Under the pieces are notes generated by a model. That model ran no database searches and was not told the DNA's origin. It saw only the letters and a program-made list of their open reading frames with translations. A DNA stretch of 64,000 nt, taken from the NCBI GenBank assembly GCA_035471785.1, contig DATIPQ010000103.1, forward strand, positions 1-64,000. Direction: 5' to 3'. Source of the DNA: Acidobacteriota bacterium (GTDB taxonomy: Bacteria; Acidobacteriota; UBA6911; RPQK01; DATIPO01). Positions 55,923-64,000 of the stretch are shown piece after piece (position 1 is the stretch's first letter; every line of letters begins with the position of its first letter). A program made the position numbers and the translations under genes.

Positions 55923-56201
55923 TCACACCTCTCTTCCAGCCCGGCTTCCTCCCGAGAGGGCCTGCATGACGTAAATCTCGCTGTCAGGCCTGATTCGGGA
56001 TTCCAATCCGGCTTGATTCCCGTCCAGAAAAATCACCACATGACGGCGCACGTCACCCTGTTCGTCGAGAATATACCCGCCCAGCCGGGGATAAGAACGA
56101 AAGACCGCTTGCAGGGCTTGGCCCACGGATTCAGCTTCCACGTCGACCTCGGGCGCATCGAGATGCCGCTGCAAGTTTGAAGTGAAGACGACACGTGCCA
56201 T
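55923..56201 (-). CDS. MoaD/ThiS-like ubiquitin-fold protein
   Basis: A 92-residue beta-grasp protein ending QALSGGSRAGREV. MoaD, ThiS and URM1 proteins carry sulphur as a C-terminal thiocarboxylate on a terminal GG. Here the GG (84-85) is followed by seven extra residues. It would need trimming before activation. It precedes the Asp-box gene by one base. Confidence 0.75.
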   Translation of the reverse strand: MARVVFTSNLQRHLDAPEVDVEAESVGQALQAVFRSYPRLGGYILDEQGDVRRHVVIFLDGNQAGLESRIRPDSEIYVMQALSGGSRAGREV

Positions 56202-56315
56202 GAGTCCTATTCGATGGGCGCAACTCTACTCCCTGGGAGGAGAAATGACAAGGCGCCGCCGGCATGAATCTGCACGCCGCGAGAGAGGCCGGGGGCCGCA
56301 CTACGAGGACTGGCG

Positions 56316-57341
56316 ATGAGACGAGTTTGGAAGACATCCAAGGCCGGCTCGCTGAGCCGTCTGCGATTGCTCGAGGAGGAGATGAAGCCGCTGGACTCCG
56401 GCTCTCTCAGGGTGAGGACCCGTTGCTGCGGGCTCAATTTCGCCGACCTGTTCGCCTTGCTGGGCGTTTACTCGGCCACTCCTGAGGGCGCCTTCGTCCC
56501 GGGATTGGAGTTTTCCGGCCGAGTTGAGGAGGTGGGGGCCGAGGTGGAAGGATGGAGCCCGGGCGACCGCCTCTACGGCGTCACCCGTTTCGGAGGCTAC
56601 GCCGACCGCATCGATATCGAAGCCGGCTACTGCCGTCCTCTGCCCTCAGGCTGGTCGTGTGCGCAAGGGGCGGCCTTTCCGGCTCAGACCCTGACCGCCT
56701 GGTACGCACTGAGGACGCTGGGAGAGGCCCGCGCCGGCCAAAACGTGCTGGTGCAAAGCGCCGCCGGAGGAGTGGGCCTGCAGTGCCTCAACATCTGCCG
56801 GAACCTCAATGTCCGCGCCATAGGATGCGTGGGCCGTCCGGAAAAGATCCCCTTCCTGCACAAGGAAGGCTTCGAGGAAGTGGTGGTGCGGCGCAAAGAG
56901 ACTTTCCAAACCGACCTGCGGCGCATCCTGCAGGACCGCCCGCTGCATCTGGCCTTGGACGCGGTAGGCGGATGGGTGCAGAGGCAAAGCTACCAACTTC
57001 TGGCGCCCACGGGCCGGTTGGTGGTCTTCGGCGCCGCCCGCTTCATGCCCAAAGGCCGGCGCATGAACTGGATCAAGACAGCATGGCGCTACCTGCGGCG
57101 CTTCAAGGTCGATCCCCTCAACATGATCGCCGACAACAAGAGCGTGATGGCTTTTAACCTGATCTGGCTCTGGGATCGCCTCGACCTGATGTCGGCCCTC
57201 CTGGAGCAGATCGAATCGCTCGGATTGCCTCCTCCTCACGTGGGCGCCCAATTCCCCTTCGAGCAGGCCCGCCAAGCCCTGGCCCACCTGCAAAGCGGAC
57301 GCTCGGTAGGCAAGGTCGTCCTGACCTTGGAGGACTACTAG
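56316..57341 (+). CDS. Medium-chain dehydrogenase, quinone oxidoreductase/VAT-1-like
   Basis: The 341-residue MDR protein has the NADPH-binding VQSAAGGVGLQCLNIC motif, LNFADLFALLG and FVPGLEFSGRVEEVG. It lacks the catalytic zinc ligands of alcohol dehydrogenases, which matches quinone oxidoreductase or VAT-1-like enzymes. It is divergent from the MoaD-like gene. Confidence 0.88.
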   Translation: MRRVWKTSKAGSLSRLRLLEEEMKPLDSGSLRVRTRCCGLNFADLFALLGVYSATPEGAFVPGLEFSGRVEEVGAEVEGWSPGDRLYGVTRFGGYADRIDIEAGYCRPLPSGWSCAQGAAFPAQTLTAWYALRTLGEARAGQNVLVQSAAGGVGLQCLNICRNLNVRAIGCVGRPEKIPFLHKEGFEEVVVRRKETFQTDLRRILQDRPLHLALDAVGGWVQRQSYQLLAPTGRLVVFGAARFMPKGRRMNWIKTAWRYLRRFKVDPLNMIADNKSVMAFNLIWLWDRLDLMSALLEQIESLGLPPPHVGAQFPFEQARQALAHLQSGRSVGKVVLTLEDY

Positions 57342-57501
57342 GGCCACCCGCTGGCCAACAAGTCTGAAACCCAGGACTAGCGAATGGCACCCCTTCGGAG
57401 TTCTTTCGAACTTCGCATATCGCACATATCGCACCTGGAACTTGGCAAGGTCCTGGCTCAGAATCTATGACCGTCAGCACCAGGGGCTCACTAGCACGGG
57501 G

Positions 57502-57867
57502 TCAAAAAGGCTTGAAAATCGCCAGGTAGGCGGCCAAAGCGCCCACGATCACCGACGTCCACCAGATCAGGTTGCCCGAGTCCGGACTTCGCCGGGCCCA
57601 CACCGTCAGCAGGGCGAAGCCGATCCAGATCACGATCTTGGCGAAGACCCAACCCGGCCAAGGCATGGGATAGCCCAGCTTGGCGATGAGGCCGAAGCCG
57701 GCCACCAGGGCGATCAGCAGTCCGATCCCGTTGGTGATGAGGGCCAATCGGCGGTAGGCAGGCGCTTTCTGGCCGCCCAGCGCATGAACCACCACCAGGC
57801 CCCCCATGGACACCATGATCATGACGATGCCTATCAGATGCAGAAACTTATAGAAGAGATAACTCAT
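57502..57867 (-). CDS. Four-helix membrane protein
   Basis: A 121-residue protein with four hydrophobic helices and conserved-looking polar residues (YKFLHLIGIVMIM with His, and VHALGG). Similar small proteins (SirB2/DUF2269-type) may bind haem, but I see no decisive motif. It is convergent with the MDR gene and divergent from the SDR gene. Confidence 0.75.
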   Translation of the reverse strand: MSYLFYKFLHLIGIVMIMVSMGGLVVVHALGGQKAPAYRRLALITNGIGLLIALVAGFGLIAKLGYPMPWPGWVFAKIVIWIGFALLTVWARRSPDSGNLIWWTSVIVGALAAYLAIFKPF

Positions 57868-58028
57868 AACATTCCCTGTCTTGGGGATTCAGCCGACATC
57901 TCACAGCAAGCGACAGCGCCCACGCCCGACGCGGTCGCTGCCATGGTTTTTATACAATCCCTTCTCGGAGGTCAACAGCGAGGCGGAGGAACGCCTCGAG
58001 AAAGACAAAGCAACAGAAACGGAATGAA

Positions 58029-58862
58029 ATGCGCATTCTTTGCCTTGGATACAGTTACAGCGGACGGCACTTGAGCCGTCATTTTTTCGGCCACCAGGTC
58101 TGGTTTCTGTCACGCCGGGCCGCCTCCCTCAAGGAGCAGGGCGTGCCGGCGCTTGAGGAATCCGACTTCGCCGAGTACATAGAAAGGCATCCTCCTGACG
58201 CGGTGGTGGACACGGTTCCCGCCATTCCAAAGGAAGAGGGCGGCATCGAAGATCCTCCCTATTGGCCCTTGCTGGAGGAACTGCTCAAGTCCCGTCCCGA
58301 AACGCCAATGGTCCACGTCAGTTCGACCTCGGTCTACCCGGCCGGTGCCGAGGAGGCCGCCAGCAGCGACGGTCTTCCCACCTACAACGAGGCCAGCGAG
58401 GCGGCCCCCGGCAAGGCCAGAGGACTGCTTCGCCTGCTGCTGGAACGCAAGTGGATCGGCTTTCACCACTCCATACGCATCGTCCGCTCGGGGGGCATCT
58501 ACGGTCCCGACCGCTGCCTGGCCCTGCGTTTCCGCCGGGGGGACTTCCGGCGCATCGGCACCGGCAACAAGATGGTTTCGCGCGTCCACGTCGACGATCT
58601 CTGCCGGGTCATCCTGGCCTCGGCCCAGCGGCAGGAAAACAAGGCCGTCCGCCTGGTCAATGCAGTGGACGCCCGCTCGACCCTGAACAGCGAGGTCTTC
58701 CGCTGGATCGAAGAAGAACTCGACATCATCGTGCCCGGAGACTGGCGCCAGGCCGCTCCCCGGGGACGCCAGGTCACCAGCCTCTACCTTCCCGGCATGA
58801 TCGGGGGACGCTACCGTTTCCCAACCTACAAAGAGGGCTTTCGCGATTGCCTGTCGGCATGA
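58029..58862 (+). CDS. Atypical SDR / YeeZ-like NAD(P)-dependent epimerase
   Basis: The 277 residues begin ILCLGYSYSGRHLSRHF, a GxxxxGxxL nucleotide motif that replaces the usual TGxxGxxG, as in YeeZ-type atypical SDR proteins. STSVYP is the substrate-binding segment, and VHVDDLCRVIL is typical. Reaction unknown. It precedes the prenyltransferase by 27 bases. Confidence 0.85.
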   Translation: MRILCLGYSYSGRHLSRHFFGHQVWFLSRRAASLKEQGVPALEESDFAEYIERHPPDAVVDTVPAIPKEEGGIEDPPYWPLLEELLKSRPETPMVHVSSTSVYPAGAEEAASSDGLPTYNEASEAAPGKARGLLRLLLERKWIGFHHSIRIVRSGGIYGPDRCLALRFRRGDFRRIGTGNKMVSRVHVDDLCRVILASAQRQENKAVRLVNAVDARSTLNSEVFRWIEEELDIIVPGDWRQAAPRGRQVTSLYLPGMIGGRYRFPTYKEGFRDCLSA

Positions 58863-58889
58863 CGGAGCGAATTGTTGTAGAATTCTGTC

Positions 58890-59783
58890 ATGTCGGAACG
58901 GACTGAAAGACGGTCGTTGCTGGGTCAGATGGGGGTCTTTCTCGACCTGATCCGCTTCGAGCACACCATTTTCGCCCTTCCTTTCGCCTATTCGGGCATG
59001 CTGTTGGCGGCGGGCGGGTCCCCCACCCTGAGCCAGTTTTTCTGGATCACGGTGGCCATGGCGGCCGCCCGCACTGCGGCCATGGCCTTCAACCGCTGGG
59101 CCGACCGTCATCTGGACGCCCGCAATCCCCGCACCGCCGACCGGCCCATCCAGCGGGGCAGCATCGGGGCCGGACTGGTGCTGCTGCTGGCTCTGGTCTC
59201 CCTGGCCATACTGGCCCTGGCGGCCTACCAGCTCAATCCTCTCTGCTTCATGTTGTGGCCGGGGGCCTTTCTCTTGCTGGCGGGCTACAGCTACACCAAG
59301 CGCTTCACCTGGATGTGCCATTACGTGCTGGGCCTCACCGATGCGCTGGCTCCCATGGGAGCCTGGGTGGCGGTCACCGGAACCATCTTGCAGCCTTCCG
59401 ACTTGCCGGGCTGGCTGCTGTCGGCTGGAGTGATGGTGTGGATCGCCGGTTTCGACCTGCTTTACGCTCTGCAGGACATCGAGGTCGACCGCCGCGAAGG
59501 GCTGTACAGCATCCCGGCCCGCTTCGGCGTCCGCCGCTCGCTCTGGATCGCCCGCTTTTCGCACGCCGGCGCCGTCGCGCTCTTCGCCGCCGCCGCCTGG
59601 AGCGCCCGCCTGCAATGGCCCTTCTGGCCGGCCCTGGCGGCCGTCTGCCTGCTCTTCGTATGGGAGCACCGGCTGGTCCGCCCCCACGATCTGACCCGCA
59701 TCGACGTGGCCTTCTTCAACGTCAACTCCTACATCAGCCTGACGCTCTTCGCCGGCATCCTGGCCGGCGTCTACTGGCCTTGA
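58890..59783 (+). CDS. UbiA-family prenyltransferase, MqnP-like
   Basis: The 297-residue membrane protein carries the two UbiA Asp motifs, N-R-x-x-D-R-x-x-D (FNRWADRHLDARNPRT) and DIEVDRREG. The form NPRTADRPI matches 4-hydroxybenzoate or futalosine-pathway (MqnP) prenyltransferases. Menaquinone synthesis via futalosine is therefore likely; other mqn genes are not in the window, and UbiA itself is the alternative. Confidence 0.85.
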   Translation: MSERTERRSLLGQMGVFLDLIRFEHTIFALPFAYSGMLLAAGGSPTLSQFFWITVAMAAARTAAMAFNRWADRHLDARNPRTADRPIQRGSIGAGLVLLLALVSLAILALAAYQLNPLCFMLWPGAFLLLAGYSYTKRFTWMCHYVLGLTDALAPMGAWVAVTGTILQPSDLPGWLLSAGVMVWIAGFDLLYALQDIEVDRREGLYSIPARFGVRRSLWIARFSHAGAVALFAAAAWSARLQWPFWPALAAVCLLFVWEHRLVRPHDLTRIDVAFFNVNSYISLTLFAGILAGVYWP

Positions 59784-59847
59784 CGGGGCGGCAGGACGCG
59801 AAAGGCGGCCTTCCCTTTGATGCGGTAGGCTTCGAAGTCGTCGTCCG

Positions 59848-59994
59848 TCAAGCTGCTGACGCTCCGAGATAAAGGCGCAGCAGCAGGAGGAGGACCAGGG
59901 CCGTTATGGCGGGCAGGAGGAGGAAGAGAAGGACGCGCCGCAGCGAGGGACGTGCTTCTTCAGCGTTGGCGGGGCGGAAATCTTCTTCCTTCAT
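59848..59994 (-). CDS. 48-residue single-span membrane protein coupled to SMUG1-like gene
   Basis: The frame starts at ATG 59994, overlapping the upstream stop by 4 bases (ATGA), a strong sign of translational coupling. It encodes an acidic start (MKEEDFRPANAEEARP), a basic turn and a hydrophobic helix (VLLFLLLPAITALVLLLLL). No family is known. The coupling is its main support. Confidence 0.6.
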   Translation of the reverse strand: MKEEDFRPANAEEARPSLRRVLLFLLLPAITALVLLLLLRLYLGASAA

Positions 59995-60713
59995 GTCTCG
60001 AGGATTCCCATCTCCCCAAGCTGGCGGGTGGCTTGCTCGGCCCAGCCTCGATTGGCCAGAGGACTGGCAGGGCTGGGATGGAGGATGGAGCCGACGCGCA
60101 CGTCGAGGTCTTTGAGGGCGCTGAGGGCGCGCTTTTCGGCGAACTTGCCGATACCCACCACGTAGCCGGGCTGAAGGGCTTCGATGGTGGCGCGGATGGC
60201 GTCGTCACAGGCCTCCGTGAGGGGTTTCCGTTCCTTGACGGGCAACTTGTCGGGCGTGCGGTTGCGCCCGCTTTCCTCGATGAAGAGCAGGGGGCAGTAG
60301 TTGGCGATGAAAAAGCGCTGGAAGAAGCGTTCGGCGGTGCCGAAGGTGTCTTTGGCCCAGCCCCACACCCGCTGTCCGCTGACCTCGCTGCGACTGCAAT
60401 CGAATCCTTCTACCGGCCGCTTGGGGTGCTCCCGGCGGGGCTTGCCCACGGGACCCGAAATCCCCACCCAGTCCTTGACCAGGTTGACCTCGCCGAAAGG
60501 GACCCCGGTCTGGGCCATGCCCCAGGGGCCGGGGTTCATCCCGAAGAAAACCACTTCCTTTCTTCCCTGCCCGTATCGCCGCAGGTACCGGCAATGATTA
60601 TCCCAAGCGTAATGGAGCGGGTTGTAGACATGGGTTACGGGCTGGGAGAAGGTGAGAGGGTCAAGAGTCTGGCGCAGGCTGCGTGCAATGTCGATCAGAT
60701 CCATCCCGCCCAT
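59991..60713 (-). CDS. Uracil-DNA glycosylase, SMUG1 type
   Basis: Motif 1 GMNPGPWGMAQTGVPFGEV and motif 2 HPSPASPLAN define SMUG1, a single-strand-selective uracil and 5-hydroxymethyluracil glycosylase. The 240-residue length is normal (human 270). SMUG1 is patchy in bacteria. It is coupled to the 48-residue membrane gene. Confidence 0.92.
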   Translation of the reverse strand: MGGMDLIDIARSLRQTLDPLTFSQPVTHVYNPLHYAWDNHCRYLRRYGQGRKEVVFFGMNPGPWGMAQTGVPFGEVNLVKDWVGISGPVGKPRREHPKRPVEGFDCSRSEVSGQRVWGWAKDTFGTAERFFQRFFIANYCPLLFIEESGRNRTPDKLPVKERKPLTEACDDAIRATIEALQPGYVVGIGKFAEKRALSALKDLDVRVGSILHPSPASPLANRGWAEQATRQLGEMGILET

Positions 60714-60753
60714 TGTAGGGCAAGAGGAGGGGCCCCTTCAGAGGGGCCGGATC

Positions 60754-61887
60754 TCACTGCTTTACGGGCTTTTCCTGCAGGTTGAGGCGAATGGTGGAAT
60801 CGGAGGTGCGGATAATAAGCACTCCCTCGTCCTCGGCGGCGGTCACCGACACAGGGCCGATTCCGCGCACCTCCACGTCGACGTTGCCGATGGTTCCCGC
60901 GAAGCGCAAGCGTCCCTCGCCGTAGGAATCGGCCGCGGGGACGCGGGGCTCCTGGGCGGTGAGTTGCACCGTCCTCTCCTCATCTCCGCGCCGGTAGCGC
61001 AGGGAGACTCTTTGGCCGGGCTGGATATCGAAGAAGCGGTCGGCGCCCTGGCGGGTAGTGAGATCGTATCCGTCCACCGCCAGCAGGACATCGTCACGGC
61101 GCAGGCCGGCTTGGCCGGCGGGACTCTCGCTGTCCACCGAGTAGACGCGCGGATGCTGTTCGAACGTGAAAGTGTAAGTGTCGCGAGTCCGGCGCCAGTA
61201 GCAATCGTCGCAGGTGAATGCGAATCCCATCCAGGCCAGCACCGGCGGACGCGGCGGCAGGGGAGGCGTGGGCGGGACGGGCGGCGTGGGCGGCACGGGT
61301 GGGGTTGGAGCTGGAGCCTCGATCCGAACCGAGGGTGTCGGCGGTGCGGGCGGCGACGGCGAAACGGGAGGCGCAGGGGGCGCGGGCGGAGCCGGCGGCG
61401 GCGGCGGGGGAGTGCCGAAGAGTTGGGCCGAGGGGACGTCCTCGGGACAGCCCTGGGCCGGCGTCAAAGTCACTTCCATCTCGCGGCCGCGGCGGCGCAG
61501 GCGGATCGTCAGGGGCTCGTCGGCTCGGGGATGGATCAAATCCGTCCCCGCCCAGCGCGTGGTGATGAAGCTGCCGTTGACGGCCACGATAACGTCTCCG
61601 CGGAGCAGCTTGCCCCCAGCCGGCGAGTCCTCGGCCACCCGCCAGACCTCGGGCTCTGAGCCGAACCACACCTGGCGCTCGCTTCCGTTCTCGGTGCGCA
61701 GACGGATGCTGTCGGCCCGCAGCGAGGTGATGCCGGTGTAGGTGACCGGGGACTTCCCTCCCTGGCAGGGTTGGGCCTGCAGCGGGGTGGTTGCGGGAGC
61801 CCCCAGCAGTCCGGCCGCCAGCAGCGCGGGCAGGATTCGGGCCTGCCTGCCTCCAGGGAATGACAATGCCTTCAGATGCTTAAACAT
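60754..61887 (-). CDS. Exported protein with two PDZ domains and proline-rich linker
   Basis: The 377-residue protein has a signal peptide and two PDZ-like domains (about 80-150 and 245-310, with SPAGGKLLRGDVIVAVNG and SPAGQAGLRRDDVLLAVDG). A Pro-rich linker (PPPPPPAPPAPP) lies between. It starts 11 bases after the anti-sigma-like gene, so it belongs to the ECF operon. The ATG 61887 has AAAGGA upstream. No protease domain is visible. Confidence 0.85.
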   Translation of the reverse strand: MFKHLKALSFPGGRQARILPALLAAGLLGAPATTPLQAQPCQGGKSPVTYTGITSLRADSIRLRTENGSERQVWFGSEPEVWRVAEDSPAGGKLLRGDVIVAVNGSFITTRWAGTDLIHPRADEPLTIRLRRRGREMEVTLTPAQGCPEDVPSAQLFGTPPPPPPAPPAPPAPPVSPSPPAPPTPSVRIEAPAPTPPVPPTPPVPPTPPLPPRPPVLAWMGFAFTCDDCYWRRTRDTYTFTFEQHPRVYSVDSESPAGQAGLRRDDVLLAVDGYDLTTRQGADRFFDIQPGQRVSLRYRRGDEERTVQLTAQEPRVPAADSYGEGRLRFAGTIGNVDVEVRGIGPVSVTAAEDEGVLIIRTSDSTIRLNLQEKPVKQ

Positions 61888-61898
61888 GATGGTGTCCT

Positions 61899-62477
61899 TT
61901 AGTTCCAAAAGACCTTGCGCGGTGCGGAATCCTGAGGATCGTCGCCGGAAACCTGTCGCAGGCGTTCCGCCTCCAGGCCTTGCAGCAGACGGGCGGCCAC
62001 CGGATCGTCGGGATCCAGCCTCACCATTTCCTGGGCGGCGGCGTAGAGGGCCGAAAGGGCCACTTCCTGCGACTGGCGGCGATCGCCCTGGTCAGGACTG
62101 GAGGCCGCCAGATGTCCCAGCGCGGCCAAGGCCGTGACGTAGGCCGACCCGGTGCGCTGGACATTGGCGATGGCTTGCTCGACGTCGCGGGCCTGGCGGA
62201 TTTCGGCCATCATGGAGAGGGCCGACTCGGCCCCCGCCCGCTGTCCTGCCGAGTAGCCCAGCAGGAAGACGGCGAAAAGGGCCGCCGTCCCGGCCAGGGC
62301 CCAGGGCATCCAATGCACCTGCCACCAGGGCCGGATAGGCCGTTCCAGCAGTCCTTCGCGCTTGAGGCGCGCCACTACGCGGTCTTCCAGTTCCGGCGGA
62401 GGAGCCTGTTGACGGGCCAGCGCTCTCAGGCGCTCGGTTTCTTCCTCGCTCCACTGCACTTCATCCCGTTCGCTCAT
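61899..62477 (-). CDS. Putative membrane anti-sigma factor
   Basis: The 192 residues have a cytoplasmic N-terminus, a helix (WMPWALAGTAALFAVFLLGYSAG, about 57-79) and a helical periplasmic end. No zinc-binding HxxxCxxC is seen. Overlap by 17 bases with the sigma-factor gene and the single span suggest an anti-sigma factor, by position only. Confidence 0.65.
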   Translation of the reverse strand: MSERDEVQWSEEETERLRALARQQAPPPELEDRVVARLKREGLLERPIRPWWQVHWMPWALAGTAALFAVFLLGYSAGQRAGAESALSMMAEIRQARDVEQAIANVQRTGSAYVTALAALGHLAASSPDQGDRRQSQEVALSALYAAAQEMVRLDPDDPVAARLLQGLEAERLRQVSGDDPQDSAPRKVFWN

Positions 62478-63003
62478 GACCTTTGCCTTGACTCTTCAGA
62501 GAGGCCCGCACGGCCTTTCTGGCGTTGAATAGTTGACTCTTGGAGGTCCCTTCGCTGATCTCCAGCGAGCGGGCGATTTCGCGGTGGGTCCATCCCTCCA
62601 AATCGTGAAGAAGCAGGATCATCCGGTAACCGTCGGGAAGGGCCTTGATGGCGCTCTCCAGGTCCAGGCGCATGCCGCTGGGAGGCGGCGGCGCTCCCGC
62701 TTCGGGAAGGGCCTGCAGATCCACCCAGGAGTTGCGCTTGCCGCGGCGCAGGTGTTCCCGGCACAAGTTGAGTCCGATGCCGGTCAGCCAGGTGGAAAAG
62801 GCCGACTGCCAGCGGAAGCCCGACAGGTTTCTGACGGCCTTGATCCAGGTCTCCTGCACGATGTCTTCGGCGTCGGCCCGGCTGCCCACCGTGCGCAGCA
62901 CGAACTGAAAGAGGCGCGGCGTGTGACGCCGGTAGAGGTGCCTAAAAGAGACCTCGTCGCCTTCCTTCATGATGGCCTCGGCCCATCGTCTTTCTTCCTT
63001 CAC
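62461..63003 (-). CDS. ECF-type RNA polymerase sigma factor
   Basis: A 180-residue sigma-70 family protein with region 2 (FRHLYRRHTPRLFQFV..DAEDIVQETWIKA) and region 4 (ALPDGYRMILLLHDLEGWTHREIARSLEISEGTSKS). It is first in an operon with the anti-sigma-like and PDZ genes, and should direct RNA polymerase to its own envelope-related targets. Confidence 0.93.
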   Translation of the reverse strand: MKEERRWAEAIMKEGDEVSFRHLYRRHTPRLFQFVLRTVGSRADAEDIVQETWIKAVRNLSGFRWQSAFSTWLTGIGLNLCREHLRRGKRNSWVDLQALPEAGAPPPPSGMRLDLESAIKALPDGYRMILLLHDLEGWTHREIARSLEISEGTSKSQLFNARKAVRASLKSQGKGHERTG

Positions 63004-63059
63004 TCTGCCCCCTGAGTGGCCTGCGGGCCGCCGATGGTTGGACGAGCGCGGGAGTTTTT

Positions 63060-64000
63060 CTAGCCCGCATTGTGCAAGGGAAAAAAGACCGGTACCAGCA
63101 ACACCAAAAGCGCCAACAGGACGACGGTAAGAATCGAGCCCACCTTGAAGTAGTCCATCACCCTGTACCCGCCGGCGCCCATGACCAGCAGATTGGCCTT
63201 ATGGGAGAAAGGCGTCATGAATGCCGCCGAGGCGGCCAGGCTGACGCCCATCATGAGCGGATAGGGCGAGAGGCCCAGTTCTTCGGCGGCCTTCAAAACC
63301 ACCGGCGTCAGCAGCACCACGGCCGGCGCGCCGTCCAGGCACTGGCTGAGGGCGCTGGAAAGCGTGAAGAGGCCCGCCATGACGGCGTAGGCCCCGTAGG
63401 GCCCCGCCACTTCGGTGACGCTGTCGGAGAGCAGTTCGGCGGCTCCCGTCCGCTCCATGGCGATGCCCACGGGAAGGATGGCAGCCACCAGAAAGATGGC
63501 CCTCCATTCCACGGCCCGGTAGGCCTCCTGCATGGTGATGGCCCCCGACAGCACGCAGATGATGGCGGCCACGAAAGCGGCCACGTAGATGGGCTGAAAG
63601 CCGGTCACCACGAAGGCGATCATGACCGCCAGAGCCAGCACGGTGAAGAGCGCCTTGTTGGTGCGGCGCGGCTCCTGAGCCGAAGGCGCCAGCACCACCC
63701 AGTCGGGGTCGGACCCGAAAAGGCGGATGCGGCTCCAGGGTCCTTGCAGCAAGAGGGCGTCTCCAAAGCGCAGAGGCAAATCGGCCAAGCCCTCGTGGAT
63801 GGCCAGGCCCTCCCTCCACACGGCCAGAACCTGCAGTCCGTAGCGGTCGCGGAAGTTGAGTTGCCTGAGAGTCTTTCCCGCGGCCGAGGAGCGGGGAGCT
63901 ACCGTGGCCTCTTCGATACCCACCTCGCCCGACTCGATTCCCGATTCGCTGACGTCGCGGCGCAACTGCACGCTGCCCAGTCCCAGCAAGTTCTGGATCA
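63060..64000 (-). CDS. SLC13/DASS-type permease with TrkA-C domain, partial
   Basis: The gene runs off the right edge; 313 residues are visible. A TrkA-C (RCK) domain (GKTLRQLNFRDRYGLQVLAVWR) precedes six or more hydrophobic helices, with FMTPFSHKANLLVMGAG, where the family has the SNT-like cation/substrate motif. DASS relatives import sulphate or dicarboxylates. The start lies outside the window. Confidence 0.85.
   Translation of the reverse strand, partial: IQNLLGLGSVQLRRDVSESGIESGEVGIEEATVAPRSSAAGKTLRQLNFRDRYGLQVLAVWREGLAIHEGLADLPLRFGDALLLQGPWSRIRLFGSDPDWVVLAPSAQEPRRTNKALFTVLALAVMIAFVVTGFQPIYVAAFVAAIICVLSGAITMQEAYRAVEWRAIFLVAAILPVGIAMERTGAAELLSDSVTEVAGPYGAYAVMAGLFTLSSALSQCLDGAPAVVLLTPVVLKAAEELGLSPYPLMMGVSLAASAAFMTPFSHKANLLVMGAGGYRVMDYFKVGSILTVVLLALLVLLVPVFFPLHNAG

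Overview
The window is 64 kb of GC-rich bacterial chromosome, and about 90% of it is coding. It looks like a Gram-negative, aerobic, heterotrophic bacterium: LpxD, LolA-like and lipoprotein genes imply an outer membrane, and the 2-oxoglutarate dehydrogenase genes and the kynurenine-pathway pair imply oxidative metabolism. The sortilin-type Asp-box proteins, PKD/Ig proteins, ornithine-lipid-type acyltransferases and a UbiA/MqnP-like prenyltransferase together suggest Acidobacteriota or a relative. That placement is inference; there is no rRNA or other marker to prove it. I found no tRNA, rRNA, CRISPR array, prophage or insertion-sequence transposase.

Layout. Positions 1-340 hold a stray 85-bp copy of the 3' end of the endonuclease III gene. 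Positions 604-9004 are a minus-strand cluster of five unrecognised cell-envelope genes: a tiny two-helix membrane protein, a signal-anchored protein with an Asp at the start of its only helix, two exported proteins, and a 1316-residue exported protein with a beta-rich middle and PKD/Ig repeats. Positions 9204-9863 are nth, followed by a non-coding stretch with an inverted-repeat element. Positions 10490-13128 encode an exported cyclase-family lipoprotein, an ANK/MATE-like transporter and a small membrane protein. Positions 13145-15465 are feoAB with a possible Fur box. Next come a radical SAM protein, a D-aminoacylase-like enzyme, a kynureninase-like and kynurenine formamidase pair, a VapBC-type toxin-antitoxin pair, a dicarboxylate/glutamate symporter, UbiX, YidD and a DRG-like GTPase. 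From 25237 to 28969 are lpxD, murJ and xerD.

Positions 29021-35539 hold sucA and sucB flanked by two paralogous regulators. Each joins an XRE helix-turn-helix to a segment resembling the DnaA DNA-binding domain. Positions 36305-40613 are three overlapping genes: an OlsB-like N-acyltransferase, a PlsC/OlsA-like acyltransferase and an 862-residue fusion of alpha/beta hydrolase, DedA/VTT membrane domain and ATP-grasp ligase. This is probably a membrane-lipid or aminoacyl-lipid pathway and is one of the two most interesting loci here. The other is the 604-9004 cluster, whose two membrane proteins have the topology of a GldL/GldM or ExbB/ExbD-type proton-driven motor.

The right third contains fabI, coaD, an M23 peptidase, a CHASE-domain hybrid kinase, a MEST-like hydrolase, a LolA-like protein, a sortilin-type Asp-box protein, DinB and HAD proteins, a small XRE regulator, an MFSD1-like transporter, a MoaD-like/Asp-box pair, a quinone oxidoreductase-like protein, an MqnP-like prenyltransferase, a SMUG1-type glycosylase coupled to a 48-residue membrane protein, an ECF sigma/anti-sigma/PDZ operon and the end of an SLC13-type permease that runs off the window.
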